The notes under the pieces: generated by a model
What the model saw: the letters and a program-made list of their open reading frames with translations, nothing else
Database searches by the model: none
Told to the model about the DNA's origin: nothing
Position numbers and translations under genes: made by a program
From: Pimelobacter simplex
GTDB taxonomy: Bacteria; Actinomycetota; Actinomycetes; Propionibacteriales; Nocardioidaceae
NCBI RefSeq assembly: GCF_900114845.1
Contig: NZ_FOUK01000001.1
Location: 124,001 to 188,000, forward strand
Direction of reading: 5' to 3'
DNA length: 64,000 nucleotides
Part shown: one piece after another, positions 33,736 through 46,097 of the stretch
Layout: each line of letters opens with the position of its first letter
Position numbering within the stretch: the stretch's first letter is position 1

Positions 33736-34845
33736 ATGCAGCAGGTCAAGGGCGTCATCGCCCGTGTGAAGGGCGCCCCGGTCGAGGTCGTGACGATCAA
33801 CGTGCCGGACGCCGGTCCGGGCGAGGCGGTGGTGAAGGTCTTGTCGTGCGGGGTGTGCCACACCGATCTGCACTACCGCGAGGGTGGGATCAACGACGAC
33901 TTCCCGTTCCTGCTGGGCCATGAGGCCTCGGGGGTCGTGGAGGCCGTCGGTCCCGACGTGACGTCGGTGGCCGTGGGTGACTTCGTGGTGCTGAACTGGC
34001 GGGCGGTGTGCGGGGAGTGTCGTGCGTGCAAGCGGGGTGAGGCGCAGTACTGCTTCGCCACTCACAACGCCAAGCAGAAGATGACGCTGGCTGATGGGCC
34101 GGACGCCGGGACCGAGCTGTCGCCGGCGCTGGGCATCGGCGCGTTCGCGGAGAAGACCCTGGTCGCGGCGGGTCAGTGCACGAAGGTCGACGCGTCGGCT
34201 CGTCCGGCCGCCGTGGGGCTGCTGGGCTGTGGTGTGATGGCGGGTATCGGTGCGGCGATCAACACGGGTGCGATCACGCGCGGGAAGTCGATCGCGGTGA
34301 TCGGCTGCGGCGGTGTGGGTGTGGCTGCGATCGCGGGTGCGGCGCTGGCGGGTGCGTCGCCGATCATCGCGGTCGACATCGACGCGAAGAAGCTCGGGGC
34401 CGCCTCGGCGCTCGGTGCCACGCACACGGTGGATGCGAGCAGCGCCGATCCGGTGACCGGCATCCGCGACCTGACCGGTGGGTTCGGTGCCGACGTGGTC
34501 ATCGACGCAGTCGGCCGTCCGGAGACGTGGAAGCAGGCGTTCTACGCCCGTGACCTGGCCGGCACGGTGGTCCTGGTCGGCGTCCCGACGCCGGACATGA
34601 AGGTCCCCGACCTGCCGTTGATCGACGTGTTCGGTCGTGGGGGTGCGCTGAAGTCGTCGTGGTACGGCGACTGCCTGCCGAGCCGCGACTTCCCGATGCT
34701 GGTCGACCTGTACCAGCAGGGCCGGCTGGACCTGGATGCGTTCGTGACCGAGGAGATCGGGATCGACGACATCGAGGCCGCGTTCGAGCGGATGCACCAC
34801 GGCGACGTCCTGCGCTCGGTCGTCGTCCTGGAGGGGGCGCCGTGA
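33736..34845 (+). CDS. mscR: S-(hydroxymethyl)mycothiol dehydrogenase (mycothiol-dependent formaldehyde dehydrogenase)
   Basis: A 369-residue zinc alcohol dehydrogenase. Visible are the catalytic Cys region [22 protein letters not shown], the four-Cys structural zinc loop [15 protein letters not shown], and the NAD motif [13 protein letters not shown]. The overall match to actinobacterial class III-type enzymes suggests oxidation of S-hydroxymethylmycothiol formed from formaldehyde. It would clear formaldehyde from the upstream oxidase. The codons use noticeably more GGT, GTG and CGT than the neighbouring genes. AGGAGA ribosome site. Confidence 0.8.
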   Translation: MQQVKGVIARVKGAPVEVVTINVPDAGPGEAVVKVLSCGVCHTDLHYREGGINDDFPFLLGHEASGVVEAVGPDVTSVAVGDFVVLNWRAVCGECRACKRGEAQYCFATHNAKQKMTLADGPDAGTELSPALGIGAFAEKTLVAAGQCTKVDASARPAAVGLLGCGVMAGIGAAINTGAITRGKSIAVIGCGGVGVAAIAGAALAGASPIIAVDIDAKKLGAASALGATHTVDASSADPVTGIRDLTGGFGADVVIDAVGRPETWKQAFYARDLAGTVVLVGVPTPDMKVPDLPLIDVFGRGGALKSSWYGDCLPSRDFPMLVDLYQQGRLDLDAFVTEEIGIDDIEAAFERMHHGDVLRSVVVLEGAP

Positions 34846-35105
34846 GCAGGAAGCCCCCTGCGCCGCCCTCCGAGCGGTCGGCGTGGCACGTCGTCGCCCC
34901 GTTCGCCCGCTACGACCGCTCGACCGAGTACACGATGCTCGTGCCCACGTCGACCATCCATGCCAAGGAGATGGGCACCTTGACCACGGCCTGCGGGCAG
35001 CGGTCGGACAGCTGGTTCAAGTTCTGGGCGGAGGACTTCCCCATGCCCGGGGCCGAGCCCTGCCGGGACTGCTGGCACGTCGTCCGGTCGACCCCGCGGC
35101 GCTGA
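34842..35105 (+). CDS. Small Cys-containing hypothetical protein
   Basis: An 87-residue protein starting at GTG 34842 and overlapping the mscR stop by 4 bases. It contains [15 protein letters not shown] and, near the end, EPCRDCWHV, giving a spaced Cys...CxxC arrangement that could bind zinc or react with thiols. There is no signal or membrane segment. I do not recognise the family. Tight coupling to mscR suggests a role in formaldehyde or mycothiol metabolism, but this is positional inference. Confidence 0.65.
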   Translation: MSRKPPAPPSERSAWHVVAPFARYDRSTEYTMLVPTSTIHAKEMGTLTTACGQRSDSWFKFWAEDFPMPGAEPCRDCWHVVRSTPRR

Positions 35106-35140
35106 GCACGACCCGAGTCCCCGGACTCCCTCCGACCCGA

Positions 35141-35160
35141 CCCGATCCGACCCGATCCGA
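35141..35160. repeat. Short tandem repeat CCCGATCCGA
   Basis: Two exact tandem copies of a 10-base unit, flanked by partial copies (35131-35163), lie in the 78-base gap before the cupin gene. Probably replication slippage in a GC-rich spacer. Confidence 0.6.
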
Positions 35161-35183
35161 TCCCCCTACCGAAGGACCATTCC

Positions 35184-35546
35184 ATGGCGATCACGTTCCC
35201 TCCCGCCGACCTCTTCCACGGAGTCCTGGACGAGGCCCTTCTCGGCCCGCCGAGTGCCGTCGTCCTCGCGGGCGAGATCCCGGTCCGCTCGGCCGTGCCC
35301 TTCACGTCCGACGACGGGCGCGTGCTGTCCGGTGTCTGGGAGGCCGACCCCGGTGTCTCGCGCTGGGAGTTCCTCGACCGGGGCGAGGTCATCCTCGTGC
35401 TCGCGGGCCGGATGGTCGTGACCCCGGACGACGGCGAGCCCCTCGTGCTGACCGCCGGCACCGCGGCCGTGTTCCCGGTCGGCTGGGTCGGCACCTGGGA
35501 GATCACCGAGCAGATCCGCAAGTTCTTCGTGGTCTACCGCGGCTGA
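35184..35546 (+). CDS. Small cupin-domain protein
   Basis: A 120-residue single-domain cupin. The core runs from about residue 45 to 115 (GVWEADPGVSRWEF, GEVILVLAGRMVVTPDDGE, TAGTAAVFPVGWVGTWEI). The classical His metal ligands of the first cupin motif are not evident, as in the EutQ/ureidoglycine-type Cupin_3 group. It may be a small isomerase, binding protein or regulator-associated cupin. It ends 3 bases before the stop of the convergent eda gene. Confidence 0.72.
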   Translation: MAITFPPADLFHGVLDEALLGPPSAVVLAGEIPVRSAVPFTSDDGRVLSGVWEADPGVSRWEFLDRGEVILVLAGRMVVTPDDGEPLVLTAGTAAVFPVGWVGTWEITEQIRKFFVVYRG

Positions 35547-35549
35547 CCG

Positions 35550-36174
35550 TCAGCCGCCGAGGGACACCGCCGCCGCGGCCCGGCGCGCCACCTCGTCCCA
35601 GTCGCCCGCGGCGATGACGTCGGCGGGGGCGAGCCAGGTGCCGCCGACGCAGCCGACGTTGGGCAGGCCGAGGTACGACGGCGCGGACTCCTGGGTGATC
35701 CCGCCCGTGGGGCAGAACCGGGCCTGGGGGAGCGGCCCCGCCAGCGCACGGAGGTACGGCGCCCCGCCCGATGCCGCAGCCGGGAAGAACTTCATCTCGG
35801 TGAGCCCGGCCTCGAGCACCGTGAGCACCTCCGAGACGGTGGAGGTCCCGGGCAGGGCGGGCACCCCGGTCGCCAGAATCCCGTCGAGCAGCGCCGGCGT
35901 GCAGCCGGGCGACACGAGGAACGCGGCGCCGGCGCCGACCGCGGCTGCCGCCTGCGCCGGCGTGACGACGGTGCCCGCTCCGACGGTGATCTCGGGGACT
36001 TCCGTGGTGATGGCGCGGATCGCGTCGAGTGCCACCGGTGTGCGCAGGGTGAGCTCGATGGCGGACAGGCCGCCCGCGACCAGGGCGCGGGCGAGGGGCA
36101 CCGCTGCCGCGAGCTCGTCGATGACAACCACCGGCAGCACCGGGACCAGGGACAGGACGGAGCCGGCCGCCGGC

Positions 36175-36188
<14 letters not shown>
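35550..36188 (-). CDS. eda: 2-keto-3-deoxy-6-phosphogluconate aldolase
   Basis: A 212-residue class I aldolase cleaving KDPG to pyruvate and glyceraldehyde 3-phosphate, the last step of the Entner-Doudoroff route. Visible are the catalytic Glu region ([11 protein letters not shown]), GAGTVVTP, the SPGCTPALL block and the Schiff-base Lys in [11 protein letters not shown]. The start is inferred as TTG at 36188: it has GGAGG six bases upstream, overlaps the edd end by 14 bases and gives the family length. No ATG or GTG nearby fits as well. Confidence 0.85.
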
Positions 36189-39491
<3,303 letters not shown>

Positions 39492-39577
39492 CCTGCCACG
39501 GTAGTGGGTAACCCCTGTTCTCCGGAAGCGCACTTATGACTTTTAGCGAACAAAGAGGTGACGCTTAGACTCGCCCC

Positions 39578-40765
39578 ATGACGGAGATGCGGCCGCCGGG
39601 CGGTCGGGACACGGCCACGGCCGGCGACCTGTTCGCCCTGGTCCGTGCCGGACGGGCGGCCACCCGCGCCGACCTGGGCCGGCTCACCGGGCTCTCCCGG
39701 ACCGCGGTCGTGGCCCGGGTCGGCGCCCTCGGCGAGTCCGGGCTGCTGCGGGTCGGCGCCGATCTCGCCTCCACCGGCGGCCGCCCGCCCGGCCGGCTCG
39801 AGGTCGCCACCGACGCCGGCACGGTCCTCGCCGTCGCGATCGGGCGCTCGCGATCCCAGGTGGCCGTCCACGACCTGGCCGGCGCCGAGCTCGCCGCCTC
39901 CGCGGTCGACCACGAGATCGGCGCGGGACCCGACGCCGTGATGCCCTCGGTCGCCGACCAGCTGGCCGGCCTGCTCGTCCCCGGCACCCCGCCGGTCCTC
40001 GGCATCGGGCTGTCGCTGCCCGGCGCCGTCGACGCCGAGCGCGGCGTCAGTGTCGAGACGCCCGTGATGGCCGGGTGGGACGGCGTCCCCCTCGCGCCCT
40101 ACCTCGCCGGCGTGACCGAGGCGCCGCTGCTCGTCGCCAACGACGCCGACACGCTCGCCCGCTCGGAGTACCTCGGCCACGCCGCGCGGATGCGCGACCT
40201 GCTCGTCGTCAAGGCCTCGACCGGCATCGGGCTGGGCGTTCTCGCCGGCGGCCGGATCGTCGCCGGCGCCCTCGGCGCGGCCGGCGAGCTCGGCCACACG
40301 AAGGTCCCCGAGGCCTCGGGCCGCCCGTGCCGCTGCGGCGACGTCGGCTGCCTCGAGACCATCGCCGCCGGCTGGGCGCTGGTCGCCCGGCTCCGCGAGA
40401 GCGGCCGCGAGGTCGAGCACGTCCGCGACCTGGTCGCGCACGCGCTCGCCGGTGACCCGGAGGCCAAGCAGCTGCTGCGCGAGAGCGGCCGGATGGTCGG
40501 CGAGCTCCTCGCCGTCGCGATCAACCTGCTCAACCCCCGCGCCGTCGTGCTCGGTGGCGACATGGCGGCGGCCTTCGACGTCTACGCGGCCGGCGTCCGC
40601 GAGGCCGTCTACGCCCGGTCGACGGCGCTGGCGACCCGCGAGCTGCAGTTCCTTCCCGCGACGTACGGCGACCGGGCCGGCCTGGTCGGCTGCGCGGCCC
40701 TCGCGCTCGACGAGGTGCTCAGCCCCGCCGCGGTCGACGCGCGGCTGCGGCGGGCGGCCGGGTGA
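39578..40765 (+). CDS. ROK-family transcriptional regulator
   Basis: A 395-residue repressor-type ROK protein. The N-terminal winged helix-turn-helix (TRADLGRLTGLSRTAVVARV) is followed by a sugar-kinase-like domain with DTGxG-like remnants and the zinc motif CRCGDVGCLE. It is divergent from zwf-edd-eda, so it is the likely local sugar-responsive regulator of that operon (inference). The shared gap (39492-39577) holds A/T-rich sequence around 39531-39567. It ends 3 bases from the convergent dioxygenase gene. Confidence 0.85.
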   Translation: MTEMRPPGGRDTATAGDLFALVRAGRAATRADLGRLTGLSRTAVVARVGALGESGLLRVGADLASTGGRPPGRLEVATDAGTVLAVAIGRSRSQVAVHDLAGAELAASAVDHEIGAGPDAVMPSVADQLAGLLVPGTPPVLGIGLSLPGAVDAERGVSVETPVMAGWDGVPLAPYLAGVTEAPLLVANDADTLARSEYLGHAARMRDLLVVKASTGIGLGVLAGGRIVAGALGAAGELGHTKVPEASGRPCRCGDVGCLETIAAGWALVARLRESGREVEHVRDLVAHALAGDPEAKQLLRESGRMVGELLAVAINLLNPRAVVLGGDMAAAFDVYAAGVREAVYARSTALATRELQFLPATYGDRAGLVGCAALALDEVLSPAAVDARLRRAAG

Positions 40766-40768
40766 GCC

Positions 40769-41653
40769 TCAGGTGCGCGGTGCGAGCACGATGTCGAACC
40801 GCGCCCGCGACCAGGTCCCGTCGATCTCGCGGCCGCCGGGCGCGGGTGTCCCGGGCGGCTGCTGCTCGAACCTCTTGACCAGCGAGTCCTTCACGCCGAA
40901 CACCGAGTCCCGGTCGAGCAGCTCGTCGCCCTCGACGAAGATGTGGGTGACCAGGGTCCGCAGCCCCGGTGCAGTGACCATGAAGTGCAGGTGCGAGGCG
41001 CGCATGGGTGAGCGGCCCGTGGCGGCGAGCATCCGGCCGACCGGCCCGTCGTGCGGGATCGGGTACGGCGTGGGCGTGATCGCCCAGAACGCATAGCTCC
41101 CGTCCGGGCCGCTGTGCAGGTGGGCCCGCGCGGCGGTCCGGTCGTCGGCGTACTGGACGTCGTAGAAGCCGTCGTCGTCGGCCTCCCACACCTCGATCCG
41201 AGCGTCCGGCACCGGGTTGCCCTCGGTGTCGGTGACCGTGCCCTCGACCCAGCACGGCTCGCCGGCCGCGCCGCCGGCGATGTCGCCGCCGGACTCGATC
41301 CGCGGCGATCCCTCGACGAAGAACGGCCCGAAGACGGTGGCCTCGGTGGCGTCGCCGTGCGCCTCGTTGTTCATCGCGATCGTCTGCATGGACGCGCCGA
41401 GCACGTCGGAGAGAAGGATGAACTCCTGGCGCCGCTCGTCGGTGATGCGGCCGGCGTCGGTGAGGAAGCCGATGCCGGCCTCCCACTCGGCCTCGGTCAG
41501 CCGGACCTCGCGCAGGAAGGCGTGGAGGTGCCGGGTCAGCGCCTGCATCACCAGCTTGAGGCGCGGGTCGGCGGTGGCGTCGAAGGAGCGCAGCACGCGC
41601 TCGACCAGGTCCTGCTCGCGGGCCTGCTGCTCGGCGGGGACGGGCGTGCTCAT
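40769..41653 (-). CDS. Hydroxyquinol 1,2-dioxygenase (intradiol)
   Basis: A 294-residue intradiol dioxygenase that should cleave 1,2,4-trihydroxybenzene (hydroxyquinol) to maleylacetate with Fe(III) and O2. The ligand set is visible: Tyr in DGFYDVQY, Tyr in PYPIPHDGP, and two His in RASHLHF. The N-terminal helical dimerisation domain and [12 protein letters not shown] are typical of the hydroxyquinol/catechol group. Company with maleylacetate reductase and an aromatic hydroxylase points to hydroxyquinol rather than catechol. The ATG overlaps the reductase stop. Confidence 0.88.
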   Translation of the reverse strand: MSTPVPAEQQAREQDLVERVLRSFDATADPRLKLVMQALTRHLHAFLREVRLTEAEWEAGIGFLTDAGRITDERRQEFILLSDVLGASMQTIAMNNEAHGDATEATVFGPFFVEGSPRIESGGDIAGGAAGEPCWVEGTVTDTEGNPVPDARIEVWEADDDGFYDVQYADDRTAARAHLHSGPDGSYAFWAITPTPYPIPHDGPVGRMLAATGRSPMRASHLHFMVTAPGLRTLVTHIFVEGDELLDRDSVFGVKDSLVKRFEQQPPGTPAPGGREIDGTWSRARFDIVLAPRT

Positions 41654-42705
41654 GCGGGATCGGCTCCTTCCCAGACCGCGCGGAGGAGCGCGGTGAGGTT
41701 CTCGGTGGTGACCGGCGTCGGGTTCGATGGTGGGACGACGGGCAGGATCGCCGCCACCGCACCGGGGATCTGGTCCTCGCGGAAGCCGTGGTCGCGCAGC
41801 GCCCGTGGGGCGCCGACGGTCCTGCGGAGCTCCTCGAGCCCGGCGAGCGCCGAGGGGGCGCCGAAGGCGCCGGCCAGCCGGGCGTCCGCCTCGGGCGCGT
41901 TCGGGGCGTTGAGCGCGAGCACCTGCGGCAGCACGGTGGCATGGGTCTGCGCATGGGGGAGGTCGTAGCGACCGCCGAGCACGTGGCAGATCTTGTGGTG
42001 CAGCCCCGAGCCCGCGGACGCGAACGCCACCGCGGCGAGGTAGGCGCCGTAGACAGTCCGCTCCCGGCCGTCGATCGCGTGGGGGTCGGTGACGACCGCG
42101 GGCAGTCCGGCGCACAGCGCGCGGGCGCCCTCGGTGGCGAGCGCCGCGTTGATCGGGTCGGCGCGCGGTGCCCAGAGCGAGTCGACGCAGTGGGCGAGTG
42201 CGTTGAGGCCGCTCGCCACCGACAGGTCCACCGGAAGGCCGGTCATCAGCGTGGCGTCGTACACGACGGCGCGGGGGAGCACCCGGGGGTCGGCGCCCGT
42301 GGTCTTCGCCCCGTCCTCGGTGAGGCCCCAGACGTCGGTGGCCTCGGAGCCGGCATACGTCGTCGGCACGGCGACGACGGGGATGCCCGTGGTCAGGGCG
42401 ACCGCCTTGCCGAGGCCGGTGGTCGAGCCGCCCCCGACGGTGACGATCACGTCGGCCGCGGCCTCCGTGGCGGCGGCCCGGGCGCGGCCGGCGACCTCGA
42501 CGGGGACGTGCATGACCACCTCGTCGTAGGTGAGGACGACGGGCAGCCCCTCGGTCACCGACGCCGCGAGCGAGGCCTCCCGCTCGGACGCCACCACCAT
42601 GACCCGGCGCGCGCCCAGCGCGGCGACCTCCTCGGCGACGGCCGCGGCCGCCTCGCCCGTGGCGAGCCGCACGCGCTGGGGCAGGGTGTCGTGGACGAAC
42701 CTCAT
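41650..42705 (-). CDS. Maleylacetate reductase
   Basis: A 351-residue iron-type alcohol dehydrogenase family member that reduces maleylacetate to 3-oxoadipate with NAD(P)H. It has the coenzyme motif [14 protein letters not shown], the [12 protein letters not shown] stretch and the metal-region His set ([11 protein letters not shown]). It sits between the hydroxylase and dioxygenase genes with 4-base overlaps on both sides, so the three make one transcript. Confidence 0.9.
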   Translation of the reverse strand: MRFVHDTLPQRVRLATGEAAAAVAEEVAALGARRVMVVASEREASLAASVTEGLPVVLTYDEVVMHVPVEVAGRARAAATEAAADVIVTVGGGSTTGLGKAVALTTGIPVVAVPTTYAGSEATDVWGLTEDGAKTTGADPRVLPRAVVYDATLMTGLPVDLSVASGLNALAHCVDSLWAPRADPINAALATEGARALCAGLPAVVTDPHAIDGRERTVYGAYLAAVAFASAGSGLHHKICHVLGGRYDLPHAQTHATVLPQVLALNAPNAPEADARLAGAFGAPSALAGLEELRRTVGAPRALRDHGFREDQIPGAVAAILPVVPPSNPTPVTTENLTALLRAVWEGADPA

Positions 42706-44498
42706 GCGTCCCTCCCCAGCAACCGCGTCAGCGCGTCCCGGAGGGCGGCCTCGGGGGCGTCGGGAAGGAACGGCGCGCGCCAGGCGATGTGCTTGTCGGG
42801 CCGCACGAGGAGCGCGCCGCTCTCGTCGACCTCGCGGATCTTCGCCCAGTCGTAGTAGAGGTCGGTGACCGCGCGGCCGGGGCCGATGACCACGGTGGTG
42901 AGCGGGATGCCGAGGTCGGCGGCGACCTGCGCCGCGGCCGGCTCCCACGTCTCGCCGGCGACGCCGGTGATCAGCGTCCAGCCGCGGTAGGGGGCGAGGT
43001 CCATCGTCGCCTGCTTCGTGACCTGGTCGCCGACCCACGCGTGCGGCAGGTGAGCGCCGGGGGAGGTCGACATGACGTGGTAGAGGTCCTCGTCGCGGCT
43101 CGGTGCCGGCCGGGTTCCGTCGGAGACGATCGCGCGCGACTCGTAGAACTGCCCGAGCTCGACGCCGTGCGCGTTGAACTCGTAGTTCTTGCGGTCCATC
43201 GCGGTCACCAGTGCTGCCCGGCGGGCCGCGCCCTCCGGTGTGTTGTCCTTGCGCTGCTCGATGGCGGCGGCCATCTCGGCGGCGTCGGTGAGCCCGGTGA
43301 TGCCGAGGGCGTCGAAGATCTCCGCGAACTCCCGGGCGCTCCGGTTGGCCCGCGTGACGATCCGCTTCGCCACCGGCGCCCGCTCCTCGGAGTAGCTCTC
43401 CAGCAGGCTCGGGGCGGCCTGGCCGGCCAGGACGGCGGCCAGCTTCCAGGCGAGGTTGTACGAGTCCTGGACCGAGGTGTTGGAGCCGAGACCGTTGCTC
43501 GGTGGGTGCCGGTGGATCGCATCGCCGACGCAGAACACCCGTCCCCGCTGGAGATGCGTCGCGTACATCTCGTTGACGCCCCACAGCGAGTAGCCGGTGA
43601 TCTCCGGTTCGAGGTCCGGCATGCCGAGCAGGTCGCGGACGATCCGGGCGGCCTCCTCGTCGTCGAGGTGGGGCGGCGGCTCGTCGATGTCGTAGCCCCA
43701 CACGATGAGCCACTCGTCCCAGGGGCGGACCATCCGGACCAGGCCCGTCCCGATGCCGCCGACGTTGGAGCCCGGCTGGATCACCCAGTAGAGCACCGAC
43801 GGCCGGTGCCCGACGTACGCGCTGATGTCGGCCTTGAACGTGATGTTCATCGATCCGGCGATGTCCATCGCGCCCTCGAACGGCAGGTCGAGGTCGGCGG
43901 CCACCTTCGAGCGGGCGCCGTCCGCGCCGATCAGGTAGCGGCAGCGGATCGTGTACTCGCGCCCGGTGAGCCGGTCGCGCACCCGGACGTCGACCTTCGC
44001 GTCGTCCTGGGTGTGGGAGAGGTACTCGGTCGAGAACCGGGTCTGGGCGCCGCGCTCGGTGGCGTTGCGGACCAGGATCGGCTCGAGGTACGTCTGCGGG
44101 ATGTCGACGGTGAGGCACGGCGACGCGAGCTGGTAGTCGGCCTCGCGGTCGGGGCGGGTGCCCCACGTGTGGATCCGGCCGATCTCCTCACCGGCGATGC
44201 TCGTGCAGAAGACGGTGTCGCCGCACAGCTCGTGGGGCGTCGCGTCGGCGAGCACCTGCTGCTCGATGCCCAGGTCGCGGAAGATCTCCATCGCGCGCTG
44301 GTTGGTGATGTGGGCGCGGGGAGTGTTCGCCGTCCACCGGTACTTGGTGATCATGATGGTGGAGACCCCGAGGGTGCTCAGGAACAGCGCCGCCGCGGCG
44401 CCGCCGGGGCCCGAGCCGACGACCAGCACGTCGGTCTCGACCACGTCCTCGACCGCGGGCAGCTCGGTGTCGGCGATCCCGTCGTTGAACTCAGCCAT
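42702..44498 (-). CDS. FAD-dependent aromatic hydroxylase (resorcinol/phenol hydroxylase type)
   Basis: A 598-residue class A flavin monooxygenase. FAD motif [14 protein letters not shown], the DG motif GADGARS and the GD motif ([15 protein letters not shown]) are intact, and a C-terminal thioredoxin-like extension is present. The length and sequence style match TfdB-like phenol hydroxylases. With hydroxyquinol dioxygenase and maleylacetate reductase in the operon, the likely job is para-hydroxylation of resorcinol or a chlorinated or nitro phenol analogue to hydroxyquinol. First gene of the operon, divergent from AraC. Confidence 0.87.
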   Translation of the reverse strand: MAEFNDGIADTELPAVEDVVETDVLVVGSGPGGAAAALFLSTLGVSTIMITKYRWTANTPRAHITNQRAMEIFRDLGIEQQVLADATPHELCGDTVFCTSIAGEEIGRIHTWGTRPDREADYQLASPCLTVDIPQTYLEPILVRNATERGAQTRFSTEYLSHTQDDAKVDVRVRDRLTGREYTIRCRYLIGADGARSKVAADLDLPFEGAMDIAGSMNITFKADISAYVGHRPSVLYWVIQPGSNVGGIGTGLVRMVRPWDEWLIVWGYDIDEPPPHLDDEEAARIVRDLLGMPDLEPEITGYSLWGVNEMYATHLQRGRVFCVGDAIHRHPPSNGLGSNTSVQDSYNLAWKLAAVLAGQAAPSLLESYSEERAPVAKRIVTRANRSAREFAEIFDALGITGLTDAAEMAAAIEQRKDNTPEGAARRAALVTAMDRKNYEFNAHGVELGQFYESRAIVSDGTRPAPSRDEDLYHVMSTSPGAHLPHAWVGDQVTKQATMDLAPYRGWTLITGVAGETWEPAAAQVAADLGIPLTTVVIGPGRAVTDLYYDWAKIREVDESGALLVRPDKHIAWRAPFLPDAPEAALRDALTRLLGRDA

Positions 44499-44520
44499 GG
44501 CTCCGAGCCTGGGCCCCGGC

Positions 44521-44536
44521 TGTGGCGACCGCCACA
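44521..44536. promoter_or_regulatory. 16-base palindrome upstream of the hydroxyquinol operon
   Basis: TGTGGCGACCGCCACA is a 7-bp inverted repeat with a 2-base centre, 22 bases from the hydroxylase start. It is a candidate operator in the 117-base intergenic region shared with the AraC gene. Binding protein not shown. Confidence 0.4.
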
Positions 44537-44595
44537 CTCTTGCCGTGGGATGGCGGAAATGCGCACCTCCGCGCGCACCCTGGCACCAAATTGGT

Positions 44596-44605
44596 TGACG
44601 TGTCA
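44596..44605. promoter_or_regulatory. TGACGTGTCA inverted repeat before the AraC gene
   Basis: TGAC and GTCA flank a 2-base centre, 10 bases before the GTG start of the AraC-type regulator. The same stretch contains TTGACG, so it could be part of a promoter or an autoregulatory site. Weak evidence. Confidence 0.25.
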
Positions 44606-44615
44606 TCCTACTCCC

Positions 44616-45539
44616 GTGAGACCTGTCCCGCAGGTGCAGTGCTTCGAGGTCGGCGACGCTGACGGCGTGGCCGACTGGGAGCGGCACAACGCCGAGGCGT
44701 TGATCGAGCTCGCCTGCTCCCTGCCGGCCACGGCCTTCCGGGCCCGGGAGGTCAACGTGCAGGTGGACCGGATGGGTGTCGCCCACGTCGCCGGGACGCC
44801 GCACACGGTCACCCGCGGGCCGGCCCTCGTCGACGCCCGGCCGGCGGACGCCATCGCCGTGTACGCCACGCTCCGGGGCGAGGCGCTGCTCGAGTCCTCT
44901 GGGCGACGACACGTCATCCGGCCCGGGCGGGTGCTGCTCTGCGACGTCGACCGCCCCTTCCTGCGGGACTTCGGGCACGGTCTCGAGGAGCTCGCGGTGA
45001 AGGTCCCGCGCGCGCTGTTCGCCGAGGCCACCGGGCTGACCTCGCTCGCGGCGCCGCTCGTCGTCGACGCCGGGGCCGATCCCTTCGCCCGTGCCCTCGT
45101 CCGGCTGGTCGGCCGGACGGTGGCGGCCGGCGTCCGCCTGCCGGCCGAGGAGATCGCCCTCCTCGAGCTGGTCTCCGTCCTCGCCACCGGACCGCGCGGC
45201 TCCGTCACCCTGGCGCACCGGGCCGCCGCCCGCGCCCACATCGACGAGCACCTCACCGACCCGACGCTGTCCGCATCGTCGGTGGCGGCGGGGGCGGGCA
45301 TCAGCGAGCGCCAGCTCTCCCGCGTCTTCGCCGACGCCGGCACGTCGGTGCCGCGACAGATCCTCGCCCGGCGCCTCGACCTGGCGCACGCCCTGCTCGC
45401 CGCGGGCGCGGCGGAGCGGACGGCCGACGTCGCGGCGCGGTGCGGGTTCGCCTCGGCGTCGTACTTCTCGCAGGCGTTCCGGCGCCGTTTCGGCCGCGGT
45501 GCGGGCGAGGTGCGGCGGGCCGCGGCTACCGCAGGGTGA
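44616..45539 (+). CDS. AraC-family transcriptional regulator
   Basis: A 307-residue regulator. The N-terminal half is an AraC-binding-like (AraC_binding_2 type) domain, and the C-terminal 100 residues carry two helix-turn-helix motifs (LSASSVAAGAGISERQLSRVF and AARCGFASASYFSQAFRRRFG). It is divergent from the hydroxyquinol operon and is its likely activator, responding to a phenol. GTG 44616 was chosen because the domain begins there. The last 14 bases overlap the convergent acetyltransferase gene. Confidence 0.85.
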   Translation: MRPVPQVQCFEVGDADGVADWERHNAEALIELACSLPATAFRAREVNVQVDRMGVAHVAGTPHTVTRGPALVDARPADAIAVYATLRGEALLESSGRRHVIRPGRVLLCDVDRPFLRDFGHGLEELAVKVPRALFAEATGLTSLAAPLVVDAGADPFARALVRLVGRTVAAGVRLPAEEIALLELVSVLATGPRGSVTLAHRAAARAHIDEHLTDPTLSASSVAAGAGISERQLSRVFADAGTSVPRQILARRLDLAHALLAAGAAERTADVAARCGFASASYFSQAFRRRFGRGAGEVRRAAATAG

Positions 45540-45981
45540 GCGAGTAGTGGTGGAACTCGTCGTCGCGCAGCCAGCCCTCTGAGGCGTAGAGCGCCTGCGC
45601 GGTGGTGTTGGTCGTCGCGGTCGACAGATCCATCCGGACGACGCCGTCGCGCCGGCCGCGCTCGGCAGCGGCGCGGAGCAGCGTCCGGCCGACGCCGTGC
45701 TCGCGGCTGCCGGGGTGCACGAAGAGGTCGTAGAGCACGTAGATGGGCGCGGCCTCGACCGTGCACAGGGTCGGGTAGAGCTGGGTGAAGCCGGCGAGGT
45801 CGCCGTCGCGCTCGGCGACGAGGAGCACCGAGTCCTGCCGGCGCAGCCGGTCGTCGATGAAGGCACGGGCGCGGGGGAGGTCGGGCGCGCACGCGTAGAA
45901 CTGCCGGTAGGCGTCGAGCAGGACGCTCAGGCCGGCCGCGTCGTCGGGCCGCGCCTCGCGCACCAGGGTCGCTGGGGTCAT
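45526..45981 (-). CDS. GNAT-family N-acetyltransferase
   Basis: A 151-residue acetyltransferase that uses acetyl-CoA. The acetyl-CoA motif appears as REHGVGRTLLRAAAERGRRDGV, preceded by YDLFVHPGS and followed by ALYASEGW. The acceptor is unknown. It is convergent with the AraC gene and their 3' ends overlap by 14 bases. Confidence 0.85.
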   Translation of the reverse strand: MTPATLVREARPDDAAGLSVLLDAYRQFYACAPDLPRARAFIDDRLRRQDSVLLVAERDGDLAGFTQLYPTLCTVEAAPIYVLYDLFVHPGSREHGVGRTLLRAAAERGRRDGVVRMDLSTATTNTTAQALYASEGWLRDDEFHHYSLTLR

Positions 45982-46050
45982 GTCTCCATCATCTCGTCGG
46001 GCCCTCCGCCCCTACCTCCGAAATCGGGGGTAGCGCGGACGACGGCTGAG

Positions 46051-46080
46051 GAGTTAATTTAACGCTTGTTCAGTTAACTC
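46051..46080. promoter_or_regulatory. TetR-type operator candidate before the permease gene
   Basis: GAGTTAA (46051-46057) and TTAACTC (46074-46080) form an inverted repeat, and within it AACGCTTGTT (46061-46070) resembles the AACG...GTT core of many TetR-family operators. It lies 18 bases before the permease start, in a strikingly A/T-rich patch. The TetR gene at 47627 in the same operon is the likely binder. Confidence 0.5.
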
Positions 46081-46097
46081 GCACGCGGAGGTCCGTG

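Noticed and set aside
35131-35163. Tandem GATCCGACCC-like repeats considered as a CRISPR or iteron array
   Set aside because: Only two full 10-base copies, no spacers and no cas or replication genes.
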